A stretch of 64,000 nucleotides of DNA from Rhodanobacter sp. A1T4. GTDB lineage: Bacteria; Pseudomonadota; Gammaproteobacteria; Xanthomonadales; Rhodanobacteraceae. Numbering within the stretch: position 1 is the stretch's first letter; every line of letters starts with the position of its first letter. This document shows positions 9,556-20,510 of this stretch, piece after piece. A program made the position numbers and the translations under genes. The notes under the pieces were generated by a model. That model was not told the origin of the DNA. It was given only the letters and a program-made list of their open reading frames with translations, and did no database searches. The DNA lies in the NCBI RefSeq assembly GCF_014207185.1, contig NZ_JACHCP010000005.1, positions 124,001 through 188,000 of the forward strand, given 5' to 3'.

Positions 9556-10128
9556 ATGAGCAATGAACACATAACGACAAAATTCTCCAACCCGGCGCCG
9601 CTGGGTCTCGCCGGCTTCGCGCTGACGACATGGCTGCTCAGCATGATCAACGCCGGTTGGTTCACGGCCGATGGGATGAACATGGTGCTGGCCGTCGCAC
9701 TGGCCTACGGCGGCACGGCACAGATGATTGCCGGTGTGATGGAACTGCCGCGCGGCAATACCTTCGGTGCCACGGCCTTCGTCAGCTATGGCGCATTCTG
9801 GTGGTCGTTCGCGCTATTCGTGCTGTTTCTGCATGACAAGGTACCGGCGGCATTCGTGGGCTGGTATCTCTTCCTGTGGGGCATATTTACGCTCTACATG
9901 TGGGTCGCCACATGGAAAGCCCCGCGCGCACTGCAGCTGGTTTTCCTCGCGCTGTGGATCACCTTCTTCCTGCTCGCTGCCGCCGAATGGACCGGCATGC
10001 CAGGCTTGAAGATGGCCGGCGGCTATGGCGGCCTGATCACCGCGGCCCTGGCGTTCTATCTGTCGGCGGCTGAAGTCATCAACGAGGCACATCAGCGCAC
10101 GGTGCTACCGATTGGGGCACCCCACTGA
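9556..10128 (+). CDS. satP: Acetate/succinate:H+ transporter, GPR1/FUN34/SatP family
   Basis: A 190-residue protein from the ATG at 9556, placed 9 nt after a GGGGAG ribosome-binding site; a longer frame from 9460 lacks such a site. It shows the family signature NPAPLGLAGFALTTWLLS at residues 12-29 and six hydrophobic helices, with the second signature AMIAG-type motif seen as GGTAQMIAGVMELPRGNTFG and SYGAFWWSFA. These small homo-oligomeric inner-membrane proteins move acetate or succinate with protons. It stands alone, downstream of the cyo operon and convergent with a protease gene. Confidence 0.93.
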   Translation: MSNEHITTKFSNPAPLGLAGFALTTWLLSMINAGWFTADGMNMVLAVALAYGGTAQMIAGVMELPRGNTFGATAFVSYGAFWWSFALFVLFLHDKVPAAFVGWYLFLWGIFTLYMWVATWKAPRALQLVFLALWITFFLLAAAEWTGMPGLKMAGGYGGLITAALAFYLSAAEVINEAHQRTVLPIGAPH

Positions 10129-10181
10129 TACGTGGCCGTCAATGGTGCAGCAACCGCTGCGACGAGTGAGCTGAAAGCATT

Positions 10182-10209
10182 GTGCTGACCACGATGTCGT
10201 GGCCAGCAC
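10182..10209. terminator. Hairpin between convergent satP and protease genes
   Basis: GTGCTGACCACGA and TCGTGGCCAGCAC form a 13-bp stem with a single mismatch and a 2-nt apex (10195-10196). The symmetrical position between convergent genes suggests a bidirectional terminator, although no strong T-tract follows on either strand. Confidence 0.5.
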
Positions 10210-10230
10210 GCCAGCATTGTTGATCGAACG

Positions 10231-12246
10231 TCAGTGATCGTCGACGTGCAGGTTCTGCATCAGCAGGTCGAGCTTGGCCTTCATCGCCAGCTGCGGTTGG
10301 GTGCCGTCAACAGCGACACCGACGCTGTAAAGCACCGTCGGTGTGGAGCTACCCGACGCGCCCGCCGTGGTGACAATCTCCATCTGGCCGTTATCGCTTT
10401 GCGCGACGCTGTCATAGGGATGGCGTTGGTGCACCAGCTTGTTCCACTCGCTCTTGAAGTCGTCGTCCATATCCTCAGAAGGTGCGACGTGTCGTTCGAC
10501 GTTGACCTGATCCGGATCGTTGGCATTGGCCAGCACCTGCACGTCGCCCACGTCCCAGACGACCTTGCCGTGATCCTCGAAAAAGCCGAAGCCGAGCCTC
10601 AGCATGCTGTCCTGCTCGATCTTCTGCAAGGTGGGCGCGAAGGAAAAACTCAGCCGCTTGCCGCGATAGCCGAAATGCTTGCCGTAGTCGAGGTCGAGCG
10701 TGATGTCCTTGAGTGCCGCCGGCAGCAGCGCGGTGTTTTTCAAGTAATCCTTCCACTGCGCCAGTGTGCCGTCGTAGCTCACGTCGATAAAATCGGTGAG
10801 CACGTTCATGTCGGCCAGGCTGTCGTATTCATGGCCTGGCGGTGCGAAGCGCAACATGGTCACGTAACCGTCCGGCACCGGCAGCGAAAAGGTCACCACG
10901 CGCACATTCACGTACGGCATCGTCCATATGCGCACCTGCCAGCGGCGCTGCCAGGTATCGACGTGGATGGTGTCGCTGGCGGGCTTGCCCAGCGAGGTGA
11001 TCTTGATACTTTCCGAACCCACACGGCGCTGAAAGATGCCGACCTTGGCCAGTTGCTGCATCAGCAGGGCCGGGTTGCCGTAAAGCTCGCTGGCCGACAC
11101 GTTATCCGGCTTGCGCAGATGGAACAGGATGTTGTTTTTGGCCACGCCAGCGGTCACGTAACCATTGCTGGACAGCGGAATCTTCTGGCCGGATTTGCCC
11201 GATACATCCCAGTCGCCCGTGCTGCTGCGAACGATGAGCCCGGGAAAGCTGCTCTGCCGTGCTACGCCATGCAGCAACCGGCTGGAACCGTCGCCGCGCG
11301 GAAACAACTTCTCAGGCTCCTTGCCCAGCAGCAGCTTGATTTGCGCATCGGTATAAGCGTTGACGCGCTTGGTATAAGCCGCGCTGAAGTCAGCGAAGCT
11401 CAGCGGCAGCGCAAACTGTTCCTTGAAGATGCTGTTCTGCGTGGTGTCGAAAATATCGAGCTGGTAGGGCACCCGCTGATCCATCACGGCCAAGTGATCG
11501 GGTGCCTTCAGGATCAGGCCGATCGGCAGCGCGTAATTCAGATTTTCGTTGGCCGACTTCATCAGCACGATGCCGATCAGCTTGCCGTCCTTGTCCAGCA
11601 ACGGGCCACCGCTGTTGCCGGGCGAGGCTGCTGCCGAAAAACGCATCCACTTCCAACGGCCGTCCTGATCCTCCGGCGTATCCGATGTATACAGACCGTC
11701 GCGGATCACCACGCCAGTACCCAGCGCATTACCCACCGCGTAGACGACCTCATTCAACGCCGGGCTGGTATTGACCTCCAGCGCCGCGGCGTTGGCCGGC
11801 TGCTCGGCCAGCGAGAACACCACGAAATCTTCCTGCAGCGAATACTTCTCGATCTTGTCGATGGCATAGACATGCCCGCCGGCATCGCGCAGCGCCGGCG
11901 GCCCCCACAGGCTGCCGATGCCAATCTGCAGCACATGGCCCGCGGTGACGTAGCGGTTATGGCCGATCGCGAACGCAGTGCCGATCGAAAAATACTTGTC
12001 GTTGCGTTCCTGAAACGGCAACAGCTCCAGCGGCAGCGGCTTTTCGTAAGTCAGCGGATCGTTCAGCGGCTTGGCCGCCACCACTTCAAACGTGGCCGCC
12101 TGAATCTTCGGCAAGATCGCCGGATCGAGGCTGGCGGCATGCGCAGTGGTTGCGCCACACAGCCCGATCAATAACACCAGTGCCAGCCGCTGCAGCATCG
12201 AAGCCGAGGCGCCAGCGTGGCACCAAATCACTCGCAAAACGTGCAT
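10231..12246 (-). CDS. Secreted trypsin-like serine protease (S1C-type), large
   Basis: A 671-residue protein. The start at 12246 was chosen because AAGGGA stands five nt before it; starts at 12261 and 12198 are alternatives. An N-terminal signal peptide ends at ATTAHA-A. The catalytic triad of a chymotrypsin-fold protease is visible in the first half: His in VTAGHVLQ, Asp in SLQEDFVVFSL and Ser in SPGNSGGPLLDKDG. The remaining 400 residues have no recognisable PDZ domain and match nothing I know; they may hold an extra beta-rich domain. It should act in the periplasm or outside the cell. It is divergent from lhr and convergent with satP. Confidence 0.85.
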   Translation of the reverse strand: MHVLRVIWCHAGASASMLQRLALVLLIGLCGATTAHAASLDPAILPKIQAATFEVVAAKPLNDPLTYEKPLPLELLPFQERNDKYFSIGTAFAIGHNRYVTAGHVLQIGIGSLWGPPALRDAGGHVYAIDKIEKYSLQEDFVVFSLAEQPANAAALEVNTSPALNEVVYAVGNALGTGVVIRDGLYTSDTPEDQDGRWKWMRFSAAASPGNSGGPLLDKDGKLIGIVLMKSANENLNYALPIGLILKAPDHLAVMDQRVPYQLDIFDTTQNSIFKEQFALPLSFADFSAAYTKRVNAYTDAQIKLLLGKEPEKLFPRGDGSSRLLHGVARQSSFPGLIVRSSTGDWDVSGKSGQKIPLSSNGYVTAGVAKNNILFHLRKPDNVSASELYGNPALLMQQLAKVGIFQRRVGSESIKITSLGKPASDTIHVDTWQRRWQVRIWTMPYVNVRVVTFSLPVPDGYVTMLRFAPPGHEYDSLADMNVLTDFIDVSYDGTLAQWKDYLKNTALLPAALKDITLDLDYGKHFGYRGKRLSFSFAPTLQKIEQDSMLRLGFGFFEDHGKVVWDVGDVQVLANANDPDQVNVERHVAPSEDMDDDFKSEWNKLVHQRHPYDSVAQSDNGQMEIVTTAGASGSSTPTVLYSVGVAVDGTQPQLAMKAKLDLLMQNLHVDDH

Positions 12247-12420
12247 GAATATCCCTTGCATGAAAGCCGTCGTTGAACTCCCCCGGAATCCTGACAGGCG
12301 ACGGCCGCCCGCGGATATTGACATGCCTGCTCGGCACTTGCACCGGCACTGATCTGGCGATGAACGGGCAGTCAGGCATGCTCGTTTGACCGGCCTTGCA
12401 GCATCCCCATATATGATCAG

Positions 12421-15400
12421 GTGAGTACCCTTTCGCCGCCGCACGGACCATCGCCGATGCGCTTGGATTCCAACTCCCTGGACGCTGCCGGACTGAACGC
12501 CTTCCACCCCGCCGTCGCGGGCTGGTTTCGCCAGGCCTTTTCAGCGCCCACGGCGGCGCAGGTACAGGCATGGCCGTCGATTCGCGCGGGCAGGCACACG
12601 CTGGTGGCCGCACCGACCGGTTCAGGCAAGACGCTCACCGCGTTTCTGGCCGCGATCGATGCGCTGGTCTGCGAAGGTGTGGCCAGCGGTGGCGTACTGC
12701 CCGACGCCACCCGCGTGCTCTACGTATCGCCGCTGAAGGCGTTGTCGAACGACATCCAGATCAATCTGGACGTGCCGCTGCAGGGCATTCGCGAAGAACT
12801 CGAAAAACTCGGCCTGCCCGATGTGGCCATTCGCACTGCCGTTCGCACTGGCGACACGCCGCAGGCCGAGCGCGCGTTGCTGCGCAAGCAGTCGCCGCAC
12901 ATCCTGGTGACCACGCCCGAATCGCTCTACGTGCTGCTGGGTTCCGCTTCCGGCCGGGCGATGCTGGCCGGCGTGCGCTCGGTCATCGTCGACGAGATTC
13001 ACGCCATTGCTGGCAGCAAGCGAGGTTCGCATCTGGCGCTGTCGCTGGAACGACTGGAATCGCTGTGCCAGCGGCGCTTGCTGCGCATCGGTTTGTCGGC
13101 GACGCAAAAACCCATCGAAGAAGTGGCCAACTTCCTGGTCGGCTCCTTGCCTTGCGCGCCGCCGCCTGGAGAAGCGGGCGAAAGTTCCTGCACCATCATT
13201 GATGTCGGCCATACCCGCCAGCGCGATCTGGCGATCACCGTGCCGCCGGTGCCGCTCGAAGCGGTGATGTCCAACGACAGCTGGGAGTTGGTCTACAACC
13301 AGGTCGCAGGGCTGGTGCAGGCGCATCGCACCACACTGGTGTTCGTCAACACACGGCGGATGGCCGAGCGGGCGGCGCGGCATCTGTCCGAACGGCTCGG
13401 CAAGGAGAACGTGGCCGCGCATCACGGCAGCCTGTCGAAGGAGCTTCGGCTGGATGCCGAGCAGCGGCTCAAGCGCGGCGAGCTGTCGGTGCTGGTGGCT
13501 ACCGCATCACTGGAGCTGGGCATCGATATCGGCGACGTCGATCTGGTGTGCCAGCTCGGTTCGCCGCGTTCGATCGCCGCGTTTCTGCAGCGCGCAGGCC
13601 GCTCCGGCCACAGCATCAGCGGCACGCCGAAGGCTCGGCTGTTTCCCGCCACGCGCGACGATCTGATCGAATGCACTGCCCTGCTGGACTGCGTACGGCG
13701 CGGTGAGCTCGATGCGCTCATCCTGCCGCCGCAGCCGCTCGACGTGTTGGCGCAGCAGATCATCGCCGAGGTCGCCTGCCAGGAATGGAGTGAGGATGCG
13801 CTGTACGAGCTGGTGCGTCGCGCATGGCCATATCGCGCACTGTCCCGCGGCGATTTCGATGCGGTGGTGAAGATGCTGGCCGAGGGTTTCACCACGCGCC
13901 AGGGGCCGCGTGCGGCTTACCTGCATCGCGATGCGGTACACGGCCAGCTGCGTGCACGGCGCAATGCACGGCTCACCGCGCTGATGTCCGGCGGCACCAT
14001 TCCCGATACCGCCGATTACAAGGTCGTGTTGGAACCGCAGACGATCATCGTCGGCACGGTGAACGAGGATTTCGCGGTCGAGAGCATGGCCGGCGATATC
14101 TTTCAGCTAGGCAACACCAGCTACCGCATCCAGCGTGTCGAGCGCGACCGTCTGCGCGTGGAGGATGCGCACGGCGCGCCGCCGAGCATTCCGTTCTGGC
14201 TGGGTGAAGCGCCGGGGCGCAGCAAGGAACTGTCGTTCGGCGTGTCTCGTTTGCGCAGTGAGGTTGAAACACAACTCGATGCCGGAGGTGTGACAGCAGC
14301 GCTAATGTGGCTGCGCGATAAGCTGCAACTGGATGCCGCCGCCGCGCAGCAGCTGGTCGACTATCTAGCCCGCGCCAAGGCCGCACTCGGCGTGCTGCCG
14401 ACGCAGACCACCCTGGTGTTGGAGCGCTTCTTCGACGAATCCGGTGGTACCCAGCTGGTGATCCATACGCCGTGGGGCAGCCGCATCAATCGCGCGTGGG
14501 GGCTGGCGCTGCGCAAGCGCTTCTGTCGCCAGTTCAACTTCGAGTTGCAAGCTGCAGCGACCGAGGATGCGATCGTGCTGTCGCTCTCAACCAGTCATAG
14601 CTTCACGCTGGAAGAGGTCGCGCACTACCTGCACTCCAACACAGCCGAGCACGTGCTGATCCAGGCCCTGCTCGATGCGCCGCTGTTCGGTGCGCGCTGG
14701 CGCTGGAACGCGGTCACTGCGCTGGCACTGCCGCGGTTCGTCTCCGGCAAGAAGGTGCCGCCGCCATTGCAGCGGATGAAGAGCGAAGATCTGCTGGCTG
14801 CGGTGTTTCCCGATCAGGTGGCCTGCCTGGAAAACATCGTCGGCGAGCGCGAGGTGCCCAAGCACCCGCTGGTCGACCAGACCATGCACGACTGCCTGCG
14901 CGAAGCGATGGATACCGACGGCTGGCTGGAGGTGCTGCGTGCGATGGAAGGCGGCGCTATCCGCGTCGTGGCACGCGACCTCACCGGCCCCAGCCCGCTG
15001 GCCGCCGAAGTGCTCAACGCCGCACCGTATGCCTTCCTCGACGATGCACCACTGGAGGAGCGGCGCACCCAGGCGGTGCAGTCGCGCCAGTGGAACGGCG
15101 CCGACAGCGCGGACGATCTCGGTCGTCTCGACCCTGAGGCCATCGCCGCCGTGCGTGACGAAGCGTGGCCGCAGGTGCGCGACGCGGATGAGATGCACGA
15201 GGCGTTGAATGTGCTCGGCTTCGTTACCGCGTCAGAGGCCGAGGCTAACACCGGCTGGAATGAGCGACTGCAAACCCTGGGCAGGTCGCATCGCGCGACA
15301 CGACTCACGCTTGGCCAGGACAACGAGGTATGGACCTGCGCCGAGAAGCTGCCGCTCTGGCAGGTGGTGCATGCGTCGTCGCCGATGCAGCCCGCCATCG

Positions 15401-16833
15401 ATGCACCGGCCGGGTATGCGACGCAAGTCTGGAATCGCGACGATGCATTGCTGGAACTGGTACGGCATCGCCTCGGCGGCCTGGGCCCGGTCACGACAGC
15501 CGTTCTCGCCAGATCGCTGGCCGTCGACATAAGCGACATAGACATCGTGCTGAGCCGGCTACAGTCCGAAGGCTATGTGATGCAGGGCCGTTTCACCGCT
15601 CAGCCCGGAGATACCGAATGGTGTGAGCGACACCTGCTGGCACGCATCCATCGCTATACGCTGGGTCGGCTGCGGCGCGAGATAGAACCGGTGAGCCGGC
15701 GCGAGTTGATACGTTTTCTGTTCGACTGGCAGCATGTATCGATCGCTACCCGACTCAGCGGACCGGATGCGCTGCACGCCACGCTGAGCCAGCTGGAAGG
15801 CTTCGAGGCCGCCGCCGGGGCATGGGAATCGGAAATCCTGCCGGCGCGCGTCGGTGACTATTCGATCAGCTGGCTGGATGATCTGTGCCGCGCCGGCCGA
15901 ATTGGCTGGAGTCGTCTGCGCAACGGTAGTGGCGGTGGTGGCGGTCCGGTGCGAAGCACGCCGATCGTGCTTTTGCCACGGCGAAGTATGGCCGTCTGGA
16001 CGTCCATAGCATCAGGTTCCGATCAACAGGATGTTCTGTTGTCGTCACGCGCCCAGGCCGTGGCTGACGCGCTGCAGGCGCAGGGCGCGCTGTTCTTCGA
16101 TGAACTGATGAGCGCCACGCGACTGCTGCGCACTGAAATGGAAGATGCCCTGGGCGAGCTGGTCGCGGCCGGTCGCGTCAGCGCCGACAGCTTCGCCGGC
16201 ATGCGCGCCCTGCTACTGCCTGCCGCCAAACGCGACGCCCATCGGCATCGGCGCATGCGCCGGCATGCGCTCAATGGCATCGAGGATGCGGGACGGTGGT
16301 CGCTGGCGCGCAGCGCGAGTACGTCACCCTCCAGCGAGCGCGACCCCGAGGCCATCGAGCACATCGCGCGCACCCTGCTGCGCCGCTACGGCGTGGTGTT
16401 CTGGAAGTTGCTGGAGCGAGAGGCACCGTGGCTCCCACCGTGGCGGGAACTGCGGCGGGTGTATCAGCGGTTGGAGGCACGCGGCGAGATTCGTGGTGGT
16501 CGCTTCGTCGAAGGCCTGGTCGGCGAGCAGTTCGCGCTGCCCGAGGCCATCGCGCCGCTACGCGCCGTGCGCAAACGCGCGGATGCGAACGAGCTGGTCT
16601 GCCTCAGCGGTTGCGATCCACTGAATCTGGTCGGCACGGTGCTGGTCGGTGACAAGGTACCCGCGCTGGCGGGCTCGCGCGTGCTTTACCGCGACGGCAT
16701 GGCCATCGCGGCGCTGATCGCCGGCAAGATCACGCCGCTGATCGAGCTTTCTTCGGCCGATATCCAGCTCGCACAGCACGCCCTGCTGCGGCATGCCATG
16801 CCGCTGAATGACAGTATGGCCGCGCAGCAATAA
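12421..16833 (+). CDS. lhr: ATP-dependent helicase Lhr (full-length form)
   Basis: A 1470-residue superfamily 2 helicase, close to the roughly 1500 residues of full-length bacterial Lhr. The core shows Walker A APTGSGKT (residues 64-71), DEIH box (from residue 191), SATQKP (motif III), TTPESL (motif Ic) and QRAGRSGH (motif VI, residues 390-397). The Lhr winged-helix and DEAD-associated domains follow ([47 protein letters not shown]), then the long C-terminal extension. Lhr unwinds DNA or RNA:DNA hybrids 3' to 5' and is linked to DNA repair. The start is GTG 12421, with an in-frame ATG at 12457 as alternative; neither has a strong ribosome-binding site. Monocistronic. Confidence 0.95.
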   Translation: MSTLSPPHGPSPMRLDSNSLDAAGLNAFHPAVAGWFRQAFSAPTAAQVQAWPSIRAGRHTLVAAPTGSGKTLTAFLAAIDALVCEGVASGGVLPDATRVLYVSPLKALSNDIQINLDVPLQGIREELEKLGLPDVAIRTAVRTGDTPQAERALLRKQSPHILVTTPESLYVLLGSASGRAMLAGVRSVIVDEIHAIAGSKRGSHLALSLERLESLCQRRLLRIGLSATQKPIEEVANFLVGSLPCAPPPGEAGESSCTIIDVGHTRQRDLAITVPPVPLEAVMSNDSWELVYNQVAGLVQAHRTTLVFVNTRRMAERAARHLSERLGKENVAAHHGSLSKELRLDAEQRLKRGELSVLVATASLELGIDIGDVDLVCQLGSPRSIAAFLQRAGRSGHSISGTPKARLFPATRDDLIECTALLDCVRRGELDALILPPQPLDVLAQQIIAEVACQEWSEDALYELVRRAWPYRALSRGDFDAVVKMLAEGFTTRQGPRAAYLHRDAVHGQLRARRNARLTALMSGGTIPDTADYKVVLEPQTIIVGTVNEDFAVESMAGDIFQLGNTSYRIQRVERDRLRVEDAHGAPPSIPFWLGEAPGRSKELSFGVSRLRSEVETQLDAGGVTAALMWLRDKLQLDAAAAQQLVDYLARAKAALGVLPTQTTLVLERFFDESGGTQLVIHTPWGSRINRAWGLALRKRFCRQFNFELQAAATEDAIVLSLSTSHSFTLEEVAHYLHSNTAEHVLIQALLDAPLFGARWRWNAVTALALPRFVSGKKVPPPLQRMKSEDLLAAVFPDQVACLENIVGEREVPKHPLVDQTMHDCLREAMDTDGWLEVLRAMEGGAIRVVARDLTGPSPLAAEVLNAAPYAFLDDAPLEERRTQAVQSRQWNGADSADDLGRLDPEAIAAVRDEAWPQVRDADEMHEALNVLGFVTASEAEANTGWNERLQTLGRSHRATRLTLGQDNEVWTCAEKLPLWQVVHASSPMQPAIDAPAGYATQVWNRDDALLELVRHRLGGLGPVTTAVLARSLAVDISDIDIVLSRLQSEGYVMQGRFTAQPGDTEWCERHLLARIHRYTLGRLRREIEPVSRRELIRFLFDWQHVSIATRLSGPDALHATLSQLEGFEAAAGAWESEILPARVGDYSISWLDDLCRAGRIGWSRLRNGSGGGGGPVRSTPIVLLPRRSMAVWTSIASGSDQQDVLLSSRAQAVADALQAQGALFFDELMSATRLLRTEMEDALGELVAAGRVSADSFAGMRALLLPAAKRDAHRHRRMRRHALNGIEDAGRWSLARSASTSPSSERDPEAIEHIARTLLRRYGVVFWKLLEREAPWLPPWRELRRVYQRLEARGEIRGGRFVEGLVGEQFALPEAIAPLRAVRKRADANELVCLSGCDPLNLVGTVLVGDKVPALAGSRVLYRDGMAIAALIAGKITPLIELSSADIQLAQHALLRHAMPLNDSMAAQQ

Positions 16834-16845
16834 TCACTGACTTAC

Positions 16846-16988
16846 GGGAACCTCTAAAAACCGTAGCGAGCGAAGAAAATTTGTGCGTCGCCGGAGCGCA
16901 GGAACCGGAGCATACATACGAGTATGTGAGGATTCCGAGCACCGCCGACGCGCAAATTATCGAGCGCAGTAGGTTTTTAGAGGTGCCC
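16846..16988. mobile_element. 143-bp MITE-like palindromic element with 4-bp target duplication
   Basis: A non-coding element with 17-bp terminal inverted repeats differing at one position (16846-16862, GGGAACCTCTAAAAACC, and the complement of 16972-16988). The interior is itself an imperfect palindrome around position 16917. It is flanked by direct repeats TTAC (16842-16845 and 16989-16992), the expected scar of DDE-transposase insertion. It lies 13 bp after the lhr stop codon and 20 bp before the nagX stop codon, so it may also act as a bidirectional terminator. Confidence 0.75.
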
Positions 16989-17007
16989 TTACGCACTGCC
17001 TCACCCG

Positions 17008-18081
17008 TCAAAGCCTGAGATACCACCGCCGCCGATCCAGCGCGTACACGATCAGCCACCAGACCATGACGAAAGCCAGCGCGTAAGCGAGCGACGCCAT
17101 ATAAGCGCCGACCAGCGGCGTGAGTGGCTTGGCAAACACGTGTTGATAGAGAGGCTCCTGCCAGCCAAGCGCGGGCAGCACGATCTGCATCAGCTCGGAG
17201 CCGGCGTAGGCTGCGATGGCATTGATGCCGAAACGTCGGCCCAGCGCCGGCCAGCCATAGCGATCCACCAGCACATGAAAAGCCAGCAGAGCCAGCATCG
17301 ACCAGCCCGCGCACCACAGTACGAACGAAGGCGTCCACAGATTCTTGTTGAACGGCTGCCATAACGACCACAGCACGCCAACCACCAGCGCAACCAGGCC
17401 CGCTATCAGTAAGGTTTTTCTTTGCCCCTGGCGCAGCCAGCATCCCGCCCGCAGGCCCAGCAAGGCCGTGGCGAGTGACGGCAGCGTGCCGAGCAGACCC
17501 TCCGGATCGTGCCCACGACCCGTGGCCGGATCGATCAAGTAGACGAAGCGACCGAACACCGCGCTGTCAGCCCGGCTGGTGATGTTGGTCCATGGTGCCA
17601 GCGAGCCGCCCCAGCATAGCAGCGCCGCGTAGCCGATCAGCAACAGCACAATCGCCGCCCATTGCGTGCGTGGTTTCGTATAAATCGCGAACAGCGCGAC
17701 GCCCGCAAAGCACACGCCTATACGTTGCAATACGCCCGGAAAACGCAGATGGGCACCGGGCATCAACAGCCATGCCAGCAGGTTGATCGCCACGCCAAGC
17801 GCGAGGATACGCAGTGCCCGCCACAGCGCGGCATGGATCAACGGTCGCGGCACAACACCTTGCTCCAGTCGCGGCAACATGGCTAGCGCCACCGAGACGC
17901 CGACCACGAACAGGAACACGGGAAAGATCAGGTCGGTCGGTGTGCAGCCGTTCCATACGGAATGATCCAGCGGCACGTAGACATGGCCCCAATCACCCGG
18001 ATCATTGACCAGCAGCATCGCCGCTACGGTACAGCCGCGTAATGCATCGACCGAGGCGAGCCGGTGTGGAGCAGTGCTCAT
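17008..18081 (-). CDS. nagX: NagX-type membrane acyltransferase (heparan-alpha-glucosaminide N-acetyltransferase-like)
   Basis: A 357-residue protein with about ten transmembrane segments. The N-terminal signature RLASVDALRGCTVAAMLLVN, the DLIFPVFLFVVGVSVALAM helix and RFPGVLQRIGVCF are typical of the NagX/DUF1624-DUF5009 group related to heparan-alpha-glucosaminide acetyltransferase. NagX genes occur in GlcNAc clusters of many proteobacteria; the proposed role is acetylation or handling of amino sugars at the inner membrane, which is not firmly established. The start codon shares one base with the stop of the upstream hexosaminidase gene, so the two are translationally coupled. Confidence 0.85.
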   Translation of the reverse strand: MSTAPHRLASVDALRGCTVAAMLLVNDPGDWGHVYVPLDHSVWNGCTPTDLIFPVFLFVVGVSVALAMLPRLEQGVVPRPLIHAALWRALRILALGVAINLLAWLLMPGAHLRFPGVLQRIGVCFAGVALFAIYTKPRTQWAAIVLLLIGYAALLCWGGSLAPWTNITSRADSAVFGRFVYLIDPATGRGHDPEGLLGTLPSLATALLGLRAGCWLRQGQRKTLLIAGLVALVVGVLWSLWQPFNKNLWTPSFVLWCAGWSMLALLAFHVLVDRYGWPALGRRFGINAIAAYAGSELMQIVLPALGWQEPLYQHVFAKPLTPLVGAYMASLAYALAFVMVWWLIVYALDRRRWYLRL

Positions 18082-20402
18082 CAGCGCGTATCGCCCGTTG
18101 CCTTGCCCGTCAGCAAAGTGACGCGGTCGAGCGCATAGAGATCACCCTCGATGGGGGCGGAGTAGATCAGGCATAGCGCATGCGAACCGTGCGACATGGG
18201 CAACGCCGCGTCGAGCGGGAAGCGCCGGACACTGCGCGACGGATCAGGCAACGGCAGCGTGACCAATACATCGCCATCGCAGCCATCCAGATGCACCACC
18301 AACTCGCCGAACGGCGTGCTGTGCGGACGCGATACCACCAGCTTCGCATCGTGTGCCAGCTGGTAATTGCGCGGCAACCGTACGGCATCGACGTGGATGC
18401 GCGTCATGCCATCCATCGGTGTGGAGGGGTAGAACTGGCAGCTGTCGAATACGTTGATGCTATAGACCGGTGCCAATGAAACGGCGTCGGGCATCGGCTG
18501 CACGCGCAGACGGAAATCGCTGCCCGGGCAGTTCGGCATGGCGTTGCCGCTGACGCTGAGCAGGCTGGTCCGATCCAGCAGACGCTGACGCGGCGATGCC
18601 AGCAACATGCCGCTGCTGCTGAAGGCCGCAGCACGCACGGTCAACGGTAGCTTCACCGCGAGCGGTGTGCTGTACAGCGGCGAGGCGACGGTCGGCACGC
18701 TGCCGTCCAGCGTGTAGTGCAATGTGTCATCGCCGGTCTGATTGGTCAGCGTGAGCTGTGCTGCGTCAGTGGTCAGTGCGATGGTCCGATCGACCGTGAT
18801 ATCCGGCGCGAACGCGCTGTCCGCGTAGCCGATCTGCTGTTCACGATAGCGCGCGAACTGCGCAGGCAGGCGCGCCAGAAAGCCATGCCAATCGCGTGCC
18901 GCCGCGGGCGACCAATCCACCTCGCTCAGCGCATCGAGTCGTGGAAACATGGCGTGCTCCACGTGCGCGATCGTCGGCATGTGCTCGGTCCACACATTGG
19001 CCTGCGCACCGAGTACATGCGTTGCCTGTGACGCATTGAGCGCCTTGGGCACGGGCTCGAACGCATACACGCTGGCCAGACTTCTGACCGGAATGCGCCC
19101 TGCGATTTCGTCCGCCCGATCGCTCTGCAGTTGATCGAAATACAGGTCGGGTGATGGCGACAGCACCACATCGTGACCCTGTCGCGCCGCGTCGATCGCA
19201 CCTTGGGTGCCGCGCCATGACATCACCGCTGCATCGGCCGGCACCGCACCTCCGAGGATCTCGTCCCAACCAATCAACCGGCGACCGTGCGCGGAGAGGT
19301 AACTGCCGAGTCGGCTGATGAACCAGCCCTGCAGCGCATCCTCGTCCTTCAGCCCCAGCGCATGCATCTTCGCCTGGACAGCCGGCGAGGCCTTCCACTG
19401 ATCCTTGACCGCCTCGTCGCCACCGACGTGGATGTAGTGCGAGGGGAACAGCGCCATCACTTCGTCGAGCACGTTGTCCATGAAGGTAAACGTCGCATCG
19501 TCGACGTTGTAGAGATACGGATGCACGCCCCAGTCCTCGGACACCGGTGGCCGCTTGCCGGTGACGCCAAGGAACGGATAGGAGGCGACCGCCGCCTGCG
19601 CATGACCGGGCATGTCGATTTCCGGCACCACGGTGATGTAGCGCGCAGCGGCGTAGGCGACGAGCTGACGAATCTGCTCCTGGGTATAGAAGCCGCCATA
19701 ACGCAGCGGCTGGCCGTCGCGTCCAGCATCGACCGGCGTGCGCCAGGCGCCGGTGCGGGTGAGCTCGGGGTAACGCTTGATCTCGATGCGCCAGCCCTGG
19801 TCGTCGGTGAGATGCCAGTGGAAGGTGTTGAGTTTGTGCTGGGCCATCTGGTCGAGCAGTGTTTCGATCTCGGCAATGCTCTGCATGTGGCGCGCCGAGT
19901 CCAGCATCAGCCCGCGCCAGACAAAGCGCGGCTGATCATTGATGTGCATGGCCACCACGTGTACTGGGCCGTGTTTGTCATCTGGCGTAAGCAGCTGTGC
20001 CAGCGTCATCGCACCATAGAACAGGCCAGCAGCGTCGCGTGCGCTGATGCGAATACCCTGCGGTGTAACGTCAAGCGCATAGCCTTCGCGATTCGCCATC
20101 GCGACCTGCGGATCACGCTGCAGCACGATGGCTTTCGGAGATGCCGGGTGTTCTTCAACCCGCAGATGCAGGCCACGCGTCCGCGCAACGATGCCAGCCA
20201 GATAATCCGCTGTCTTGCGCGTCGCTGCATCACGATCAGCCACCACGATCGGCGTCTTTGCATCGACATCAAACGCACCATCCACATAGCTGATACGCGC
20301 TGGTAACGGAATCAGTGGAGGAGAAACCGCTGACGTCGCCGCATGAACCATAACGGCCGCCGAACAAAAGCTGAGACAGACAACAAGGCGTGCAAGATTC
20401 AT
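18081..20402 (-). CDS. Beta-N-acetylhexosaminidase, glycoside hydrolase family 20
   Basis: A 773-residue secreted enzyme. A signal peptide (about residues 1-22, ending VMVHA) precedes the GH20b domain (about 30-150), the catalytic barrel (about 150-510) and a C-terminal chitobiase-like region with LHYTLDGSVPT. The catalytic pair is D329-E330 in HVGGDEAV; other family marks are MLDSARHMQS, FHWHLTDDQGWRIEIKRYPELT (split here: HWHLTDDQGWR) and PEIDMPGHAQA. It releases terminal GlcNAc from chitooligosaccharides or glycans by substrate-assisted catalysis. Downstream it is coupled to nagX; upstream a TonB receptor gene ends behind a terminator. It feeds the GlcNAc pathway. Confidence 0.95.
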   Translation of the reverse strand: MNLARLVVCLSFCSAAVMVHAATSAVSPPLIPLPARISYVDGAFDVDAKTPIVVADRDAATRKTADYLAGIVARTRGLHLRVEEHPASPKAIVLQRDPQVAMANREGYALDVTPQGIRISARDAAGLFYGAMTLAQLLTPDDKHGPVHVVAMHINDQPRFVWRGLMLDSARHMQSIAEIETLLDQMAQHKLNTFHWHLTDDQGWRIEIKRYPELTRTGAWRTPVDAGRDGQPLRYGGFYTQEQIRQLVAYAAARYITVVPEIDMPGHAQAAVASYPFLGVTGKRPPVSEDWGVHPYLYNVDDATFTFMDNVLDEVMALFPSHYIHVGGDEAVKDQWKASPAVQAKMHALGLKDEDALQGWFISRLGSYLSAHGRRLIGWDEILGGAVPADAAVMSWRGTQGAIDAARQGHDVVLSPSPDLYFDQLQSDRADEIAGRIPVRSLASVYAFEPVPKALNASQATHVLGAQANVWTEHMPTIAHVEHAMFPRLDALSEVDWSPAAARDWHGFLARLPAQFARYREQQIGYADSAFAPDITVDRTIALTTDAAQLTLTNQTGDDTLHYTLDGSVPTVASPLYSTPLAVKLPLTVRAAAFSSSGMLLASPRQRLLDRTSLLSVSGNAMPNCPGSDFRLRVQPMPDAVSLAPVYSINVFDSCQFYPSTPMDGMTRIHVDAVRLPRNYQLAHDAKLVVSRPHSTPFGELVVHLDGCDGDVLVTLPLPDPSRSVRRFPLDAALPMSHGSHALCLIYSAPIEGDLYALDRVTLLTGKATGDTR

Positions 20403-20477
20403 GGCGTGTCTCGGCGGCGACGTTGTGGTAACGGCAGCTCCAATGAGCTACCGCCTTGCCCATCAATGTTTCCCACC

Positions 20478-20510
20478 AAAAAAAATGGACCTGGCAAGAG
20501 TGCCAGGTCC
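20478..20510 (-). terminator. Rho-independent terminator of the TonB receptor gene
   Basis: On the minus strand GGACCTGGCA and TGCCAGGTCC form a perfect 10-bp stem with a 4-nt loop, followed by A and eight T residues (complement of 20478-20485). It ends transcripts from the TonB receptor about 80 nt after its stop codon and separates it from the hexosaminidase gene. Confidence 0.93.

Noticed and set aside
10234-12174. 646-codon plus-strand frame opposite the serine protease gene
   Set aside because: The minus strand has a signal peptide and a full catalytic triad; the plus frame is a shadow with no ribosome-binding site or domain.
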